Below are positions 1 to 8,495 of a stretch of DNA of 64,000 nucleotides, in pieces. Below the pieces are notes generated by a model that saw only the letters and a program-made list of their open reading frames with translations, was not told the origin of the DNA and made no database searches. Numbering within the stretch: position 1 is the stretch's first letter; every line of letters begins with the position of its first letter. The DNA comes from PR03 sp031362725 (GTDB taxonomy: Bacteria > Myxococcota_A > UBA9160 > PR03), in NCBI GenBank assembly GCA_031362725.1, contig JANLTC010000233.1, positions 1 through 64,000 on the forward strand, in the 5' to 3' direction. A program made the translations under genes and the position numbers.

Positions 1-111
1 GCAGGCGCCTCGACACACCACTGCAAAGCCACCACCCCCGCCGCCGAGGACGTTCTGGCCGAACGTACCGCCCCCGCGCCCCACGCGAAGGCCTCTCCGC
101 TGCAGACGTGA
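1..111 (+). CDS. Possible C-terminal end of an unidentified protein (partial)
   Basis: Frame 1 is open from the first base to a TGA at 109-111, giving 36 residues rich in Ala, Thr and Pro. It matches nothing I recognise and the start lies outside the window. In DNA this GC-rich an open frame of this length is weak evidence. It would be transcribed toward the convergent phosphotransferase gene that ends at 135. Confidence 0.25.
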   Translation, partial: AGASTHHCKATTPAAEDVLAERTAPAPHAKASPLQT

Positions 112-134
112 GCCGCTGCGCGGCAAGCCCCGCG

Positions 135-755
135 CTATCGAATCTGCTGGCGCTCTTCGCTCCGGAGCAGCCGCCGCGCATGCAAGATCGACGGCACATT
201 CGTGCGCCACTCGGGCAGGATCGTCGTGATCGCGATCTCTTCGAGTTCGGCCAGCACCAACACCCATGTCGCGATCCGGAACGGCAACGGCGGTCCGCCG
301 GCGAAGAGCACGAGCGCGCTGGCGCCCACCACCACCGCCGAGAGCTTCGCGCCGTAGGTGTGATACGACGTGAGCCGCCCATACTTGAGATACCCGAGCA
401 CGATCGGGAAAACGTACGAGGTGACGACCGCCGCGGCGAACCAGGCTTCGCGCCGGATCAGATCCGGCCATAGCCACCACGCGCAGAGCGGCACCGTCAT
501 GTAGGTGGCGAAGTCGCCGTAGCTGTCGAGCAGCGTGCCGAGATGTGTCGCCTGATTGAAGCGGCGCGCGAAGTAGCCATCGAAGAGATCCGAGAGCAGG
601 GAACACACGAGCGCGACGAGGAACGGCGTCGGCTCGCCGATCCAAGCGAGATAGAGCAGCACCGGCGCGAGTACCAGCCGCAGGCAGCTCAGCAGATTCG
701 GAATCGTGAGCAGCGGCTCCGGCCGCTGATCCGGTTCGGGACTCGTCGCCGTCAT
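135..755 (-). CDS. CDP-alcohol phosphatidyltransferase family membrane enzyme
   Basis: Predicted to transfer a phosphatidyl (or related) group from a CDP-linked donor to an alcohol in the inner membrane. The 206-residue protein shows the full family signature DG-x2-AR-x8-G-x3-D-x3-D, with D59, G60, A63, R64, G73, D77 and D81, and D56 just before it; these residues bind metal and the CDP moiety in this family. Several hydrophobic segments flank the motif, as expected for a six-helix enzyme. The ATG at 755 has a GAGG ribosome binding site 8 nt upstream. Which alcohol is used (glycerol phosphate, serine, inositol) cannot be told. It is divergent from the DUF3300 gene. Confidence 0.88.
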   Translation of the reverse strand: MTATSPEPDQRPEPLLTIPNLLSCLRLVLAPVLLYLAWIGEPTPFLVALVCSLLSDLFDGYFARRFNQATHLGTLLDSYGDFATYMTVPLCAWWLWPDLIRREAWFAAAVVTSYVFPIVLGYLKYGRLTSYHTYGAKLSAVVVGASALVLFAGGPPLPFRIATWVLVLAELEEIAITTILPEWRTNVPSILHARRLLRSEERQQIR

Positions 756-917
756 GACTCACCTCGGCTTTGCGAGCGCCTCTCCACTCTAGTGGCGGCC
801 ACTGCTTCCACAAATGGGAATTGGGCTGGCTTGGGCGGACGCTCCGTGTAATCGTCCGACCCCGCAACGGGCTTGGGACTTCCGCTCGATTTCGTCTTTT
901 CCCAGATAGGGGGCGCC

Positions 918-2366
918 ATGGAACGGTTCAATCGAAGGATTCGGCGAGGGCGAACGCTTCGAGCCGCGACTCGTGTGGGAGAGGCCGCTCTCGCACTGCT
1001 GCTCGCAATGCTCGTATCCCTGCCGTGGGCCGGTGTGGTCGTTGCGGAGGACGCGCCCCAGGACGAAGCGCAGCCTGCCGCGTTCAGCCCCGAACAGCTC
1101 GAGCAGGTGGTCGCGCCGATCGCGCTCTATCCGGACGCGTTGCTCGCGCAGATCATGATGGCCTCGACCTATCCGCTCGAGATCGTCGAGGCGGCGCGCT
1201 GGGCGAAGGCAAACCCCGGCCTGAAGGAGAAGGCGCTCGAGGACGCGCTGCAAACACAGAGCTGGGACCCGAGCGTGAAGTCGATCGTCGCGTTCCCGCA
1301 AGTGCTCACGATGATGAACGAGGAACTCGCCTGGACTCAAAAACTGGGCGACGCGTTCCTCGCGCAGCAGAGCGACCTGATGGTCGCCGTGCAGGTTCTG
1401 CGCGGCAAGGCGAAGGCGCAGGGCAATCTCGAGACGAGCACACAGCAGAAGGTCATCGTCGAGCAGGCACCGCAGGGCGAAACGACGATCATCAAGATCG
1501 AGCCGGCGAGTCCGCAGATCATCTACGTCCCGACCTACAACCCCACCGTCGTCTACGGCGCATGGGCCTATCCCTCGTACCCGCCGTACTCCTACTACCC
1601 GCCTGGGTACACGGCGGCAGCGTCGATCCTGTCGTTCGGCGTGGGCCTCGCGGTCGGTTCCGCGCTCTGGGGCAACTGCAACTGGGGTTGGGGGAGCGGG
1701 CACGGCTACGGATACGGGCACGGCAACAACAACGTCAACATCAACGTCAACAACTACAACAGCTTCAACCGCACCAACATCCAGAACAACAACTGGCAGC
1801 ACAATTCGGTGCATCGCAAAGGCGTGCAGTACCGCGATCAGAGCGTCCAGAACCGCTACGGCCAGGGCAATCGCGGCAACGCGCAGTCGCGTGAGGCGTT
1901 CCGCGGTCGCGCGGATCAGGGTCGACAACAAATGGCGCGCGACGGCGGCGCCGCCGTCAATCGCGATCTCGCCAAACAGGGCGGCGCGGGCGGCAATCGC
2001 GGCGGTGCAGGAGTCACCAATCGCGCGGGTGCGGGAAATGGCGGGACTGGCAATCGCGGTGGCGCCGGAGTCGCAGATCGCGCTGGGGCCGCGGCCGGCA
2101 ATCGCGGCGGCGGCAATCGCTCCTCGCCGGGCGCCTTCCACGGTCAGGGGAGCGGGCAGCAGATCAAGCGCGACTCCAGTCGCGGGAACGCGAGCCGACA
2201 GAGCGCCAAAGCTTCCAGCTCGCGCGGCGGATCGCAGGGCGGGATGCGCAGCGGTGGCGGTGGCGGTGGTGGTGGTGGCGGCGGCAATCGCGGCGGCGGT
2301 GGCGGCGGGAGCCGTGGCGGTGGTGGCGGCGGTGGACGCGGCGGCGGCGGCGGGCGGGGTCGTTGA
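918..2366 (+). CDS. DUF3300 family exported protein with Gly/Asn/Arg-rich tail
   Basis: Function unknown. An N-terminal signal sequence (about residues 1-42) is followed by the DUF3300 core, recognisable from LEQVVAPIALYPDALLAQI and the PLEIVEAARW segment. After a Tyr/Pro-rich stretch the last ~230 residues are low complexity: Asn-rich, then NRGGAG-type repeats, then almost pure Gly with Arg. I chose the ATG at 918 because an AGGGGG purine run precedes it; an upstream in-frame TTG at 873 would add residues before the signal sequence. DUF3300 and DUF2950 genes commonly sit together and the DUF2950 gene follows here, so the two probably act together in the envelope. Confidence 0.88.
   Translation: MERFNRRIRRGRTLRAATRVGEAALALLLAMLVSLPWAGVVVAEDAPQDEAQPAAFSPEQLEQVVAPIALYPDALLAQIMMASTYPLEIVEAARWAKANPGLKEKALEDALQTQSWDPSVKSIVAFPQVLTMMNEELAWTQKLGDAFLAQQSDLMVAVQVLRGKAKAQGNLETSTQQKVIVEQAPQGETTIIKIEPASPQIIYVPTYNPTVVYGAWAYPSYPPYSYYPPGYTAAASILSFGVGLAVGSALWGNCNWGWGSGHGYGYGHGNNNVNINVNNYNSFNRTNIQNNNWQHNSVHRKGVQYRDQSVQNRYGQGNRGNAQSREAFRGRADQGRQQMARDGGAAVNRDLAKQGGAGGNRGGAGVTNRAGAGNGGTGNRGGAGVADRAGAAAGNRGGGNRSSPGAFHGQGSGQQIKRDSSRGNASRQSAKASSSRGGSQGGMRSGGGGGGGGGGGNRGGGGGGSRGGGGGGGRGGGGGRGR
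2241..2363 (+). repeat. Gly-codon low-complexity tract at the 3' end of the DUF3300 gene
   Basis: A run of imperfect GGT/GGC triplets encodes poly-Gly with interspersed Asn-Arg and Ser-Arg. It is coding, in frame, and continues less regular NRGGAG-type repeats from about 1981. Such tracts can change length by slippage. Confidence 0.8.
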
Positions 2367-2440
2367 TGGACACGCAAACGCTCGCTCGTAGCAGCACCGC
2401 GTTCCGCGCTGTGGCAAGCGCATCTCGGGAGGTAGGGAAG

Positions 2441-3412
2441 ATGATCGCCCGCCAGCGTCGCGTTCTCGTCGCGACTTGCGTCGCCACGTTCCTCGTCATC
2501 GCAATGGCACCGCACGCGAGCGCGGCGGTCGCCAAGCAACAGCACTTCGCGTCACCCGAAGCGGCGGTCGCGGCGCTGGTCGCAGCGGCGAAGACCGGCG
2601 AAGTGAAGGCGCTGCTCGCGATCCTCGGTCCGGCCGGGAAGCCGCTGGTCGACTCGGGCGACCCGGTCGCCGACCGCGCGACCTTCGAGACTTTCGTCGC
2701 CGACTACGAGGAGGCGAACACGCTCGACAAGACGAGCGAGACGCAAGTCACACTCGTGACCGGCAAGGACGCCTGGCCGATGCCGATCCCGGTCGTGAAG
2801 GACGACGCCGGCTGGCGTTTCGACACCGAAGCGGGTGACGACGAGATCATCGCCCGCCGCATCGGTCGCAACGAACTCTCGACGATCCAGTCCACGCTCG
2901 CGTTCGGCGACGCGCAGCGCGAGTACTACACGAGCAATCCCGAGAAGAGCGACCTGCTCCACTACGCCCGCCGCTTCCTCAGCACCAAGGGCAAGCGCGA
3001 CGGCCTCTACTACCCGACTGCGGAGGGGGAAGATCCGAGCCCCCTCGGCGAGGTCTTCGCGGACGCGAAGGCCGAGGGGTACACGAAGGGCGCGAAGGAC
3101 AAGCCGACTCCGTACCACGGCTACCTCTACCGGATCCTCGACGGCCAGGGTCCGCACGCGGGCGGCGGCGCCTACAGCTACCTCGCAAAGGACAAGCTGC
3201 TAGGCGGCTTTGCGGTGGTCGCGTATCCGGCAAGCTGGGGCGTGTCGGGCGTGATGACGTTCCAGATGAACCAGGATGGCGTCGTCTACCAGAAGGATCT
3301 CGGTCCGAAGACCACGGCGACCGCGCAAGCGATCAAGGCCTTCGATCCGGACGAGACCTGGAAGCCCGTCCCGGAGCCCGAAGAAGCGCCGATGTCCGCG
3401 ACGGAACAGTGA
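2441..3412 (+). CDS. DUF2950 family exported protein
   Basis: A 323-residue protein of unknown function. Residues 1-29 are a signal sequence ending in an Ala-Ser-Ala cleavage site. The DUF2950 family is recognised from the opening HFASPEAAVAALVAAAK and the later GGAYSYLAKDKLLGGFAVVA segment. The ATG at 2441 has GGGAGGTAGGG just upstream; an in-frame start at 2363 overlapping the DUF3300 stop would put ~26 odd residues before the signal peptide and is less likely. It lies 74 nt after the DUF3300 gene on the same strand, the usual partnership. Confidence 0.86.
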   Translation: MIARQRRVLVATCVATFLVIAMAPHASAAVAKQQHFASPEAAVAALVAAAKTGEVKALLAILGPAGKPLVDSGDPVADRATFETFVADYEEANTLDKTSETQVTLVTGKDAWPMPIPVVKDDAGWRFDTEAGDDEIIARRIGRNELSTIQSTLAFGDAQREYYTSNPEKSDLLHYARRFLSTKGKRDGLYYPTAEGEDPSPLGEVFADAKAEGYTKGAKDKPTPYHGYLYRILDGQGPHAGGGAYSYLAKDKLLGGFAVVAYPASWGVSGVMTFQMNQDGVVYQKDLGPKTTATAQAIKAFDPDETWKPVPEPEEAPMSATEQ

Positions 3413-3459
3413 TCCGCGACGCGGCAGCGCATCGAATCCTCGAGCAACCAGGAGGGGCG

Positions 3460-4698
3460 ATGGCCCGAGTCATTCTGTTGTCGATCCTGATCGTGTTCGC
3501 GGGCGTGAACGTCGCCGAGTCGCAGAGCGGCGGCTTCGAAAAGCCGCCGGTGCTGAGCGCAGCGGATGCGGCGCCGCCGAGTCTCGTGAAAGGCAACGGC
3601 TTCCAGATCGCCGATCGCGTGCCGACCGACGGCATAACGACGCTGTTCACGCTGAAGGCCGACGTCGGCATCACAGAGGTACACGGCGTCGAGACGCTCG
3701 CGCTGCGCGTCTCGGAGTTGCCCGCGCTGCGCGAACTCGGCAAAGCGAGCAAGACCGCGACCTTCACCAAGGCGCTCGCCGAGACCGCGAAGCGCCCCGT
3801 GAAGGCCGCCGTGCAGATGGTCCAGCACCCGGTCGACACCGTGAAGGGAATCCCGAGTGGCCTCGGGCGCTTCTTCGACCGCGTCGGCTCCGGCACCGAA
3901 CGCCTCTACGACGCCGCCAACGACTCGAGCAAGTCGGGCGGGCAACGCACCGAGGAAATCGCGAAGAAGTCCGGTCAGCTGACGATGGACGCGCTCGGCT
4001 ACGAGCAGGAGCTGCGCAAGCTCGCCAAGCAGCTCGGCGTCGATCCGTATACGACCAACGTCGCGCTCGCGAAGAAACTCGACGAGTTCGCGAGCGTCGC
4101 CTTCTACGGTCGCGTCGGTCTCAACACATTGATCTCGGTCGCGGTGCCCGCGTCGCTGGCGATCACCGGCACCAGCGCGACGCGCGATCTGATCTACGAC
4201 ACCCCGCGCGGTGATCTCATCGTGCGCAACGAGACCGCGCTGCGAGCAATGGGCGCGAGCGATCCGCAGATCCGCGCGCTGCAAGCCGCGCCGGGTTTCA
4301 CGCTGAGCGTGCAGACCGAGCTGGTCGAGCAGCTCGGAAAGCTCGGCGGCGTGAAGGGTCGGCCCGCGGTCGTCGCGCTCGCCGGCACGCTGAAGACCAG
4401 CGACCAGGCGCTGTTCCTGGTGCGCGGCGTGCGAATCCTCGCGCTGCAACACGCGCAGCGTCCGCTCGCCGAAGTCGTCGGCGTCGGCACCGTGTTCGCG
4501 CGCGCGAAGGACGGCACGCTGATCGTGCCCGCCGCGGTCGACTACGTCTCGTGGACCGAGCGCACCTCCCGTTTCGCCAAGCGCGCGGACCTCGCGGCTC
4601 CGCAGCGCACCGTGCTGCTGACGGGCCGCGCGACGCCGCTCGCGAAGCAGCAGATGACGTCGCTCGGCTGGCGCGTCGCGGAAGAAACGCCGGACTGA
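3460..4698 (+). CDS. Exported protein of unknown function
   Basis: A 412-residue protein I do not recognise. Residues 1-20 look like a signal peptide (ARVILLSILIVFAGVNVAES). The middle contains a Lys/Arg-rich amphipathic segment and a hydrophobic stretch around residues 225-245. The C-terminal part (from about residue 250) looks globular and mixed alpha/beta. The ATG at 3460 follows a strong GGAGGGG site; the frame is open further upstream to 3409 but without a site. It sits between the DUF2950 gene and the HAD phosphatase gene with short gaps, so the four genes from 918 to 5760 may be one transcription unit. Confidence 0.78.
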   Translation: MARVILLSILIVFAGVNVAESQSGGFEKPPVLSAADAAPPSLVKGNGFQIADRVPTDGITTLFTLKADVGITEVHGVETLALRVSELPALRELGKASKTATFTKALAETAKRPVKAAVQMVQHPVDTVKGIPSGLGRFFDRVGSGTERLYDAANDSSKSGGQRTEEIAKKSGQLTMDALGYEQELRKLAKQLGVDPYTTNVALAKKLDEFASVAFYGRVGLNTLISVAVPASLAITGTSATRDLIYDTPRGDLIVRNETALRAMGASDPQIRALQAAPGFTLSVQTELVEQLGKLGGVKGRPAVVALAGTLKTSDQALFLVRGVRILALQHAQRPLAEVVGVGTVFARAKDGTLIVPAAVDYVSWTERTSRFAKRADLAAPQRTVLLTGRATPLAKQQMTSLGWRVAEETPD

Positions 4699-4746
4699 CG
4701 CGCACCGCACGACTCGCACAGCCGCGCGCATGGGAGGCTCGCCTCG

Positions 4747-5760
4747 ATGAATCCTCGGCTTCGAACCGTCGCGGCGTGCGGTGCTCTGCTGATTGCGCTG
4801 CTCGCCGCGCCGCGTGCGTTCGCGGCGGACCCGCTCGCGTCGTGGAACGAGGGTGCGGCGAAGAAGTCGATCACCGAGTTCGTCGCGGTCGCGACGCGTG
4901 CCGGCGGGCCCGGCTTCATTGCACCCGCCGAACGCATCGCCGTCTTCGACAACGACGGCACGCTGTGGGCCGAGCAGCCGGCCTACTTCCAGTTGACCTT
5001 CGCCTTCGACCGGATCCGCGCACTCGCGCCGCACAATCCCAGATGGAGGACGACGGAGCCCTTCGCGAGCATCCTCGGCAGCGACATCAAGAGCGCGCTC
5101 GCCGGCGGTGAGAAGGCGATCGCCGAGATGATCATGGCGACGCACGCGGACACGACGACCGACGAATTCGCGAAGATCGTCGCGGAGTGGCTTGCCACGG
5201 CGAAGCACCCGCGCTTCGATCGGCCCTACACCGAGATGGTCTATCAGCCGATGTTGGAGCTGCTCGACTACCTGCGTGCGAACGGCTTCAAGACCTACAT
5301 CGTCTCCGGTGGTGGCATCGAGTTCATGCGCGTGTTTTCGGAAAAGGTCTACGGCATTCCCCCGGAGCAGGTGATCGGCAGCACGATCGAGACGAAGTTC
5401 GAGGTTCGCGATGGCAAGCCCGTGATCGTGCGCGAGCCGGAGATCGACTTCATCGACGACAAGGCGGGCAAGCCGGTCGCGATCAACAAGTTCATCGGAC
5501 GCCGCCCCGTCTTCGCATTCGGCAACTCCGACGGCGATCAGCAGATGCTCGAATGGACCGCTGCGAGCGGCGGCTCGCATTTCATGGGCCTCGTGCACCA
5601 CACCGACGCAGAGCGCGAGTGGGCCTACGACCATCCGTCCGCGATCGGTCAGCTCGACACCGCACTCGGCGAAGCGACCGCGAAGGGCTGGACCGTCATC
5701 GACATGAAGAAGGACTGGAAGCGCGTCTTCCCGTTCGAGCAGACGCCGGCGGCGAAGTGA
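4747..5760 (+). CDS. Exported HAD-superfamily phosphatase
   Basis: A phosphatase-like hydrolase probably acting outside the cytoplasm. Residues 1-26 form a signal peptide. HAD motif I is AVFDNDGTLW with D68 and D70, the nucleophile and acid/base pair; motif II is around TYIVSGGG; motif IV is the FGNSDGDQQM segment with its paired Asp residues. The large insert after motif I resembles the cap seen in secreted phosphoserine-phosphatase-like HAD proteins. The ATG at 4747 has GGGAGG about 9 nt upstream. It closes the exported DUF3300/DUF2950 series; the substrate is unknown. Confidence 0.86.
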   Translation: MNPRLRTVAACGALLIALLAAPRAFAADPLASWNEGAAKKSITEFVAVATRAGGPGFIAPAERIAVFDNDGTLWAEQPAYFQLTFAFDRIRALAPHNPRWRTTEPFASILGSDIKSALAGGEKAIAEMIMATHADTTTDEFAKIVAEWLATAKHPRFDRPYTEMVYQPMLELLDYLRANGFKTYIVSGGGIEFMRVFSEKVYGIPPEQVIGSTIETKFEVRDGKPVIVREPEIDFIDDKAGKPVAINKFIGRRPVFAFGNSDGDQQMLEWTAASGGSHFMGLVHHTDAEREWAYDHPSAIGQLDTALGEATAKGWTVIDMKKDWKRVFPFEQTPAAK

Positions 5761-5798
5761 GTGCGGCACAGGAAGCCGCGGGTCGATAGGCTTCGGCA

Positions 5799-6047
5799 AT
5801 GAGTCGAGCACGGGCAACGGACACGGAGAAGGCGTACTGGAAGAAGGTCGCGGCTGCGAACGCGCTCCTCGAGTCCGAAACCACGCCCGCGACGTCGATG
5901 GCGGAAGTCTTCGAGCAGATGGAGAGCATCCGCCGCCGCCTCGGCTCTCTCGCAGCTCCCGGCATCCCTCCCGATGACGACCTCGCGATCGCCGAGAACC
6001 TGAGACTTCGCGCGCGTTTTCTGCAAAGAGAGCGGCGTGGAACGTGA
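5799..6047 (+). CDS. Small protein coupled to a nucleotidyltransferase gene (antitoxin-like position)
   Basis: 82 residues, charged, predicted helical, with no family I can name. It overlaps the next gene by 11 nt, so translation is probably coupled. A small charged protein directly ahead of a minimal nucleotidyltransferase is the arrangement of several toxin-antitoxin-type modules, so an antitoxin or partner role is an inference from position only. Confidence 0.6.
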   Translation: MSRARATDTEKAYWKKVAAANALLESETTPATSMAEVFEQMESIRRRLGSLAAPGIPPDDDLAIAENLRLRARFLQRERRGT

Positions 6048-6558
6048 CGTCGTCGCGGCGCTCGCCGCGCTGCTGGGCGCGCATCGAGTCGGCTGGGTCG
6101 TCATGGGGGCTGTCGCGGCCAATCGCTATCGACGTGAGGTCCGCCTGACCGGCGATCTGGATCTGCTGCTCGCGAGCCACGGTTCGGATGGTCTCGGTGC
6201 ACTCGAGGCAGCCTTCGAGAACGCGGGCTGGTCGGTGCGGCGCGGATCGCCGGACGGTGCGATCTTGCGACTCCGACACGCGACGCTCGGCGCGGTCGAT
6301 CTCGTGTTGGCGGAGACGGAGTACCAGCGCGCGGCTATCGAGCGCGCCGTCTCCGATCTGAGCGGCCGAGGCGTTCCGCTCCGCGTACTCCGCATCGAGG
6401 ACGTCCTCGTTCACAAGCTGATTGCCGGAAGGTCCCGCGACATCGCCGACATCGAAGACATCCTGGCGAGACGGCCGGAACTGGACGAAGCCTACGTCGA
6501 GCGCTGGGTCGCCTACTGGGAGGTCGGCGAACTCTGGCAGCAGTTGCGCGCGCGCTGA
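6037..6558 (+). CDS. AbiEii/MNT-like nucleotidyltransferase domain protein
   Basis: 173 residues with the polymerase-beta fold signature of small nucleotidyltransferases: a GAVAANRY segment, then TGDLDLLL carrying D40 and D42, and a third candidate metal ligand D88 in GAVDLVLAE. The C-terminal part with an IEDVLVHKLIAGRSRDIADIEDIL segment is typical of AbiEii-like and DUF6036-type proteins. GTG start at 6037 has a purine-rich GAGAG site upstream and overlaps the small upstream gene. Probable role: modifying enzyme of a toxin-antitoxin-like pair. The product ends at 6558, antisense to the tail of a degraded PIN-like gene. Confidence 0.78.
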   Translation: MERDVVAALAALLGAHRVGWVVMGAVAANRYRREVRLTGDLDLLLASHGSDGLGALEAAFENAGWSVRRGSPDGAILRLRHATLGAVDLVLAETEYQRAAIERAVSDLSGRGVPLRVLRIEDVLVHKLIAGRSRDIADIEDILARRPELDEAYVERWVAYWEVGELWQQLRAR

Positions 6559-6564
6559 GAGGCT

Positions 6565-6750
6565 GAGATTCTGCTGGAACGGGAACCCCGGATCTCCCGT
6601 GACGAGCACCTTGAACTCTTGCGTGGCTCGCCGCAGCAACTCTCCGTTGCGCGCTCCCGCCCACCCTGGGCGCTGGACGGTGGTGACCTCTTGCCCGCGA
6701 ACAAGAGGCGCGAGCTGGCGGGGAACAGACTCATCGAGGAGCACGCGCAC
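6565..6750 (-). pseudogene. Truncated DUF5615 (PIN-like) toxin gene
   Basis: Reading from a GTG at 6750, the product starts VRVLLDESVPRQL and continues with GWAGARNGELLR and LVTGDPGFPFQQNLS, the conserved first half of DUF5615 PIN-like proteins: N-terminal DE, a Gly-Trp-Ala-Gly segment and the T-GD motif. The second half of the family is absent: the frame simply runs on antisense into the nucleotidyltransferase gene with no family similarity, so the gene was cut near 6565. It follows the DUF433 remnant with a short overlap, the standard gene order of this pair. Confidence 0.55.
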
Positions 6751-6973
6751 CGTGTTCCAAAATGACTGAAGCCAGCTCGAGAGCAGCCACCACCTGGTCC
6801 TTGTCGACGGAGGGGAACGCATCCAAGAAGGCTTCGAGCGAGTCTCCAGCCCGGAAGCGTTCATCCAACGCACCTGCGGGCACGGCAATCGCACGAACTC
6901 GCGACCGACACTCTTCGCTTGCTGACACGCTGCTGGCGCGAGCCACATGGCCAGGTCCGACGAGCCGCGACAT
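6731..6973 (-). pseudogene. Degraded DUF433 antitoxin-like gene
   Basis: The C-terminal half, from AGDSLEAFLDAFPSVDKDQV through AALELASVIL, matches the helix-turn-helix part of DUF433 proteins. The N-terminal half should carry a G-x-P-V-x-G-T-R-type segment and is unrecognisable in this frame, so I call it decayed. It overlaps the DUF5615 remnant start by 20 nt; DUF433 and DUF5615 genes are a well-known antitoxin/PIN-like pair. Both lie opposite the intact nucleotidyltransferase pair. Confidence 0.5.
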
Positions 6974-7120
6974 GTAGGAACGCGAGCCGGGGAATGGCGC
7001 TACGGATCATTCCGCGCAGAGGGGCATACCGCGGACTGCTGGAAGAGACAGACGAGTACGACGCGCCCCAACGCGACATACGCGGGCCCTGACTCGGGCC
7101 GGAGACTCGATTTCCTTCCT

Positions 7121-7369
7121 CTACCGCTGGACCGATTGAGCTGGTCGATGCCTCTCGAGGAAATCCCTTCCCAGTGTCGTCACCGAGATGAGGGTCTCGA
7201 GGCCCTCGCGGTGCCTACGCTCCACGAGACCCCGACCATTGGCCTCCTCCCACACAGGAAGGCGGGGGCACGACGTGCGCCATGCGTCGATGACTTCTGC
7301 GTACGCCCTCGCCTGAGGACCGATCCACTCCAGCAGATCGAGGATGAGAGCGTCTAGAGGGTCAGACAC
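7121..7369 (-). CDS. Small protein of unknown function
   Basis: 82 residues if the GTG at 7369 is the start (MSDPLDALILDLLEW). The body, with AYAEVIDAWRTSCPRLPVWE followed by a GLVERR segment, has the balanced composition of a small winged-helix-like protein, unlike out-of-frame translation. The open frame extends to 7495 but the extra residues look like noise. It lies downstream of the cupin gene on the same strand. No function is assigned. Confidence 0.55.
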   Translation of the reverse strand: MSDPLDALILDLLEWIGPQARAYAEVIDAWRTSCPRLPVWEEANGRGLVERRHREGLETLISVTTLGRDFLERHRPAQSVQR

Positions 7370-7528
7370 GAGATGCTCGAAGGGCGCACTTGCACGGTCG
7401 GTATACCAACTGGGCGTGAGGGTAGCTTCGGCCGTCCAACCGTCCCGCGCGTCACCTGCAGAGCCGCGGTCCGAAACGGTTCGATCTTCTGCCACCCCTC
7501 CCGCGGCTCTGTCGGATGCATGCGCACG

Positions 7529-8029
7529 TCAGACGCCGCCATCAGCGGCCTCCGTAGAGTGCGTTCGCTGCGGATCGTAGAAAGTCGTGTCGTACCTCGC
7601 GTACAGTTGCACCCAGTCCGTCATGCTGGGCGCCCCGCCCGTCCGCGCGATGATCTCGGCCAGTTCGCGGAAGTATTGCGCGAAGCGTGGGGCGAAGGTG
7701 CCAACGACGCGACCCTGAAAAGTGCCGCGATTGCGGAATCCATGTGGCTGGCCACGTCTGACGCGCAGGAACGACCCAGGGCCTGCCACTACCGTGCGAG
7801 GCCCCAGTGCAAACTCGAACTCCCCTTCAACGACGTAAAACGTCTCGTCATGTCCACTGTGAACATGCTGCGGCGAGCCCCTGGCAGCCGGCGCCGCGAT
7901 GTACTCGTAGTATGCGACGACTCCTTCAGCATCGTTGCCGGCGTCCTTGATGATCAGCTCGCTCTCGTCGAGGAAGCGAAGGCGTTCACCGTCACCAGCC
8001 TTCAGCAGCGTGTAGGCCTGATTCGACAT
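7529..8029 (-). CDS. Cupin-domain protein
   Basis: 166 residues with one cupin-2 barrel. Motif 1 is HVHSGHDETFYVVEGEFEF, giving ligands H55, H57 and E62; motif 2 is PGSFLRVRRGQPHGFRN with H96. These residues would hold one metal ion. The protein is probably cytosolic. The ATG at 8029 follows AAAGGAGACTTCG, a good site; the frame is open to 8356 but without support. Cupins of this kind include dioxygenases, isomerases and binding proteins and the context does not choose among them. Confidence 0.83.
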   Translation of the reverse strand: MSNQAYTLLKAGDGERLRFLDESELIIKDAGNDAEGVVAYYEYIAAPAARGSPQHVHSGHDETFYVVEGEFEFALGPRTVVAGPGSFLRVRRGQPHGFRNRGTFQGRVVGTFAPRFAQYFRELAEIIARTGGAPSMTDWVQLYARYDTTFYDPQRTHSTEAADGGV

Positions 8030-8408
8030 CGAAGTCTCCTTTCGATCCCGGGTGCGGAGTGGCTCCCAGTGACTCCGTCCCCGAATCGAGGACCGCGTGC
8101 GACGTGCGTCCAGCGGGTCTTCTACTGCAATCCCGCAGTCTATGCCGCCCACCGCCAACGCTGCAAAAACAGCAGCCCAATCCCCCGCGTATGGGGAGAT
8201 AGGCTGCTGCTTCGGGCAGCCTTTGGGAATCGAAGTGACGGGGACCAGGCAGCGTGAATCGGTTGGGTTGTCGTTGTCGACTTCGGGTCCGTTCCGTCTT
8301 TCGCTCTGCCGCACCGGACTTTGCCTGCTGCGAGACAACACGACGCGCGGACTCAACCGCTTGTTGCGCGATCACCAACGAAGCGAGCATCGAGTCGAGA
8401 AACGCGAA
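8030..8408. other. Non-coding gap upstream of the cupin gene
   Basis: Several overlapping open frames exist here on both strands but all have the Arg/Ser-rich composition of out-of-frame GC-rich DNA. Apart from the cupin gene's presumed promoter and the hairpin that follows at 8409, I see nothing. Confidence 0.5.
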
Positions 8409-8450
8409 GGGCCGAGGCCGCGACCTGAGACGGCGTCGCGACCTCGGCCC
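8409..8450 (-). terminator. Hairpin downstream of the five-repeat exported protein gene
   Basis: A 16-nt arm at 8409-8424 pairs with 8435-8450 (15 of 16 positions complementary) around a 10-nt loop. It starts 46 nt past the stop codon of the minus-strand gene ending at 8496 and is followed on that strand by a modestly T-rich stretch, so a terminator is likely. Confidence 0.6.
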
Positions 8451-8495
8451 CGGAGTTCTCGCATCGCCCCCGACGCGAGAGTCCAGTTCCGCCGG

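Noticed and set aside
2241..2363. Regular triplet repeats as a possible CRISPR or structural array
   Set aside because: No spacer-repeat structure; the tract is in frame and encodes poly-Gly. No CRISPR array was seen anywhere in the window.
789..2423. A 544-residue minus-strand frame with Ala/Thr and Val runs
   Set aside because: Mirror of the DUF3300 Gly- and Asn-rich coding repeats.
3286..6948. A 1220-residue minus-strand open frame
   Set aside because: Antisense to five genes with good signal peptides and family motifs. Its own composition is Arg/Val-rich mirror sequence. Only its first part, near 6565-6750, shows real similarity (DUF5615).
7373..8257. A 294-residue plus-strand frame opposite the cupin gene
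   Set aside because: The cupin motifs are on the minus strand with a good start; the plus frame is its shadow.
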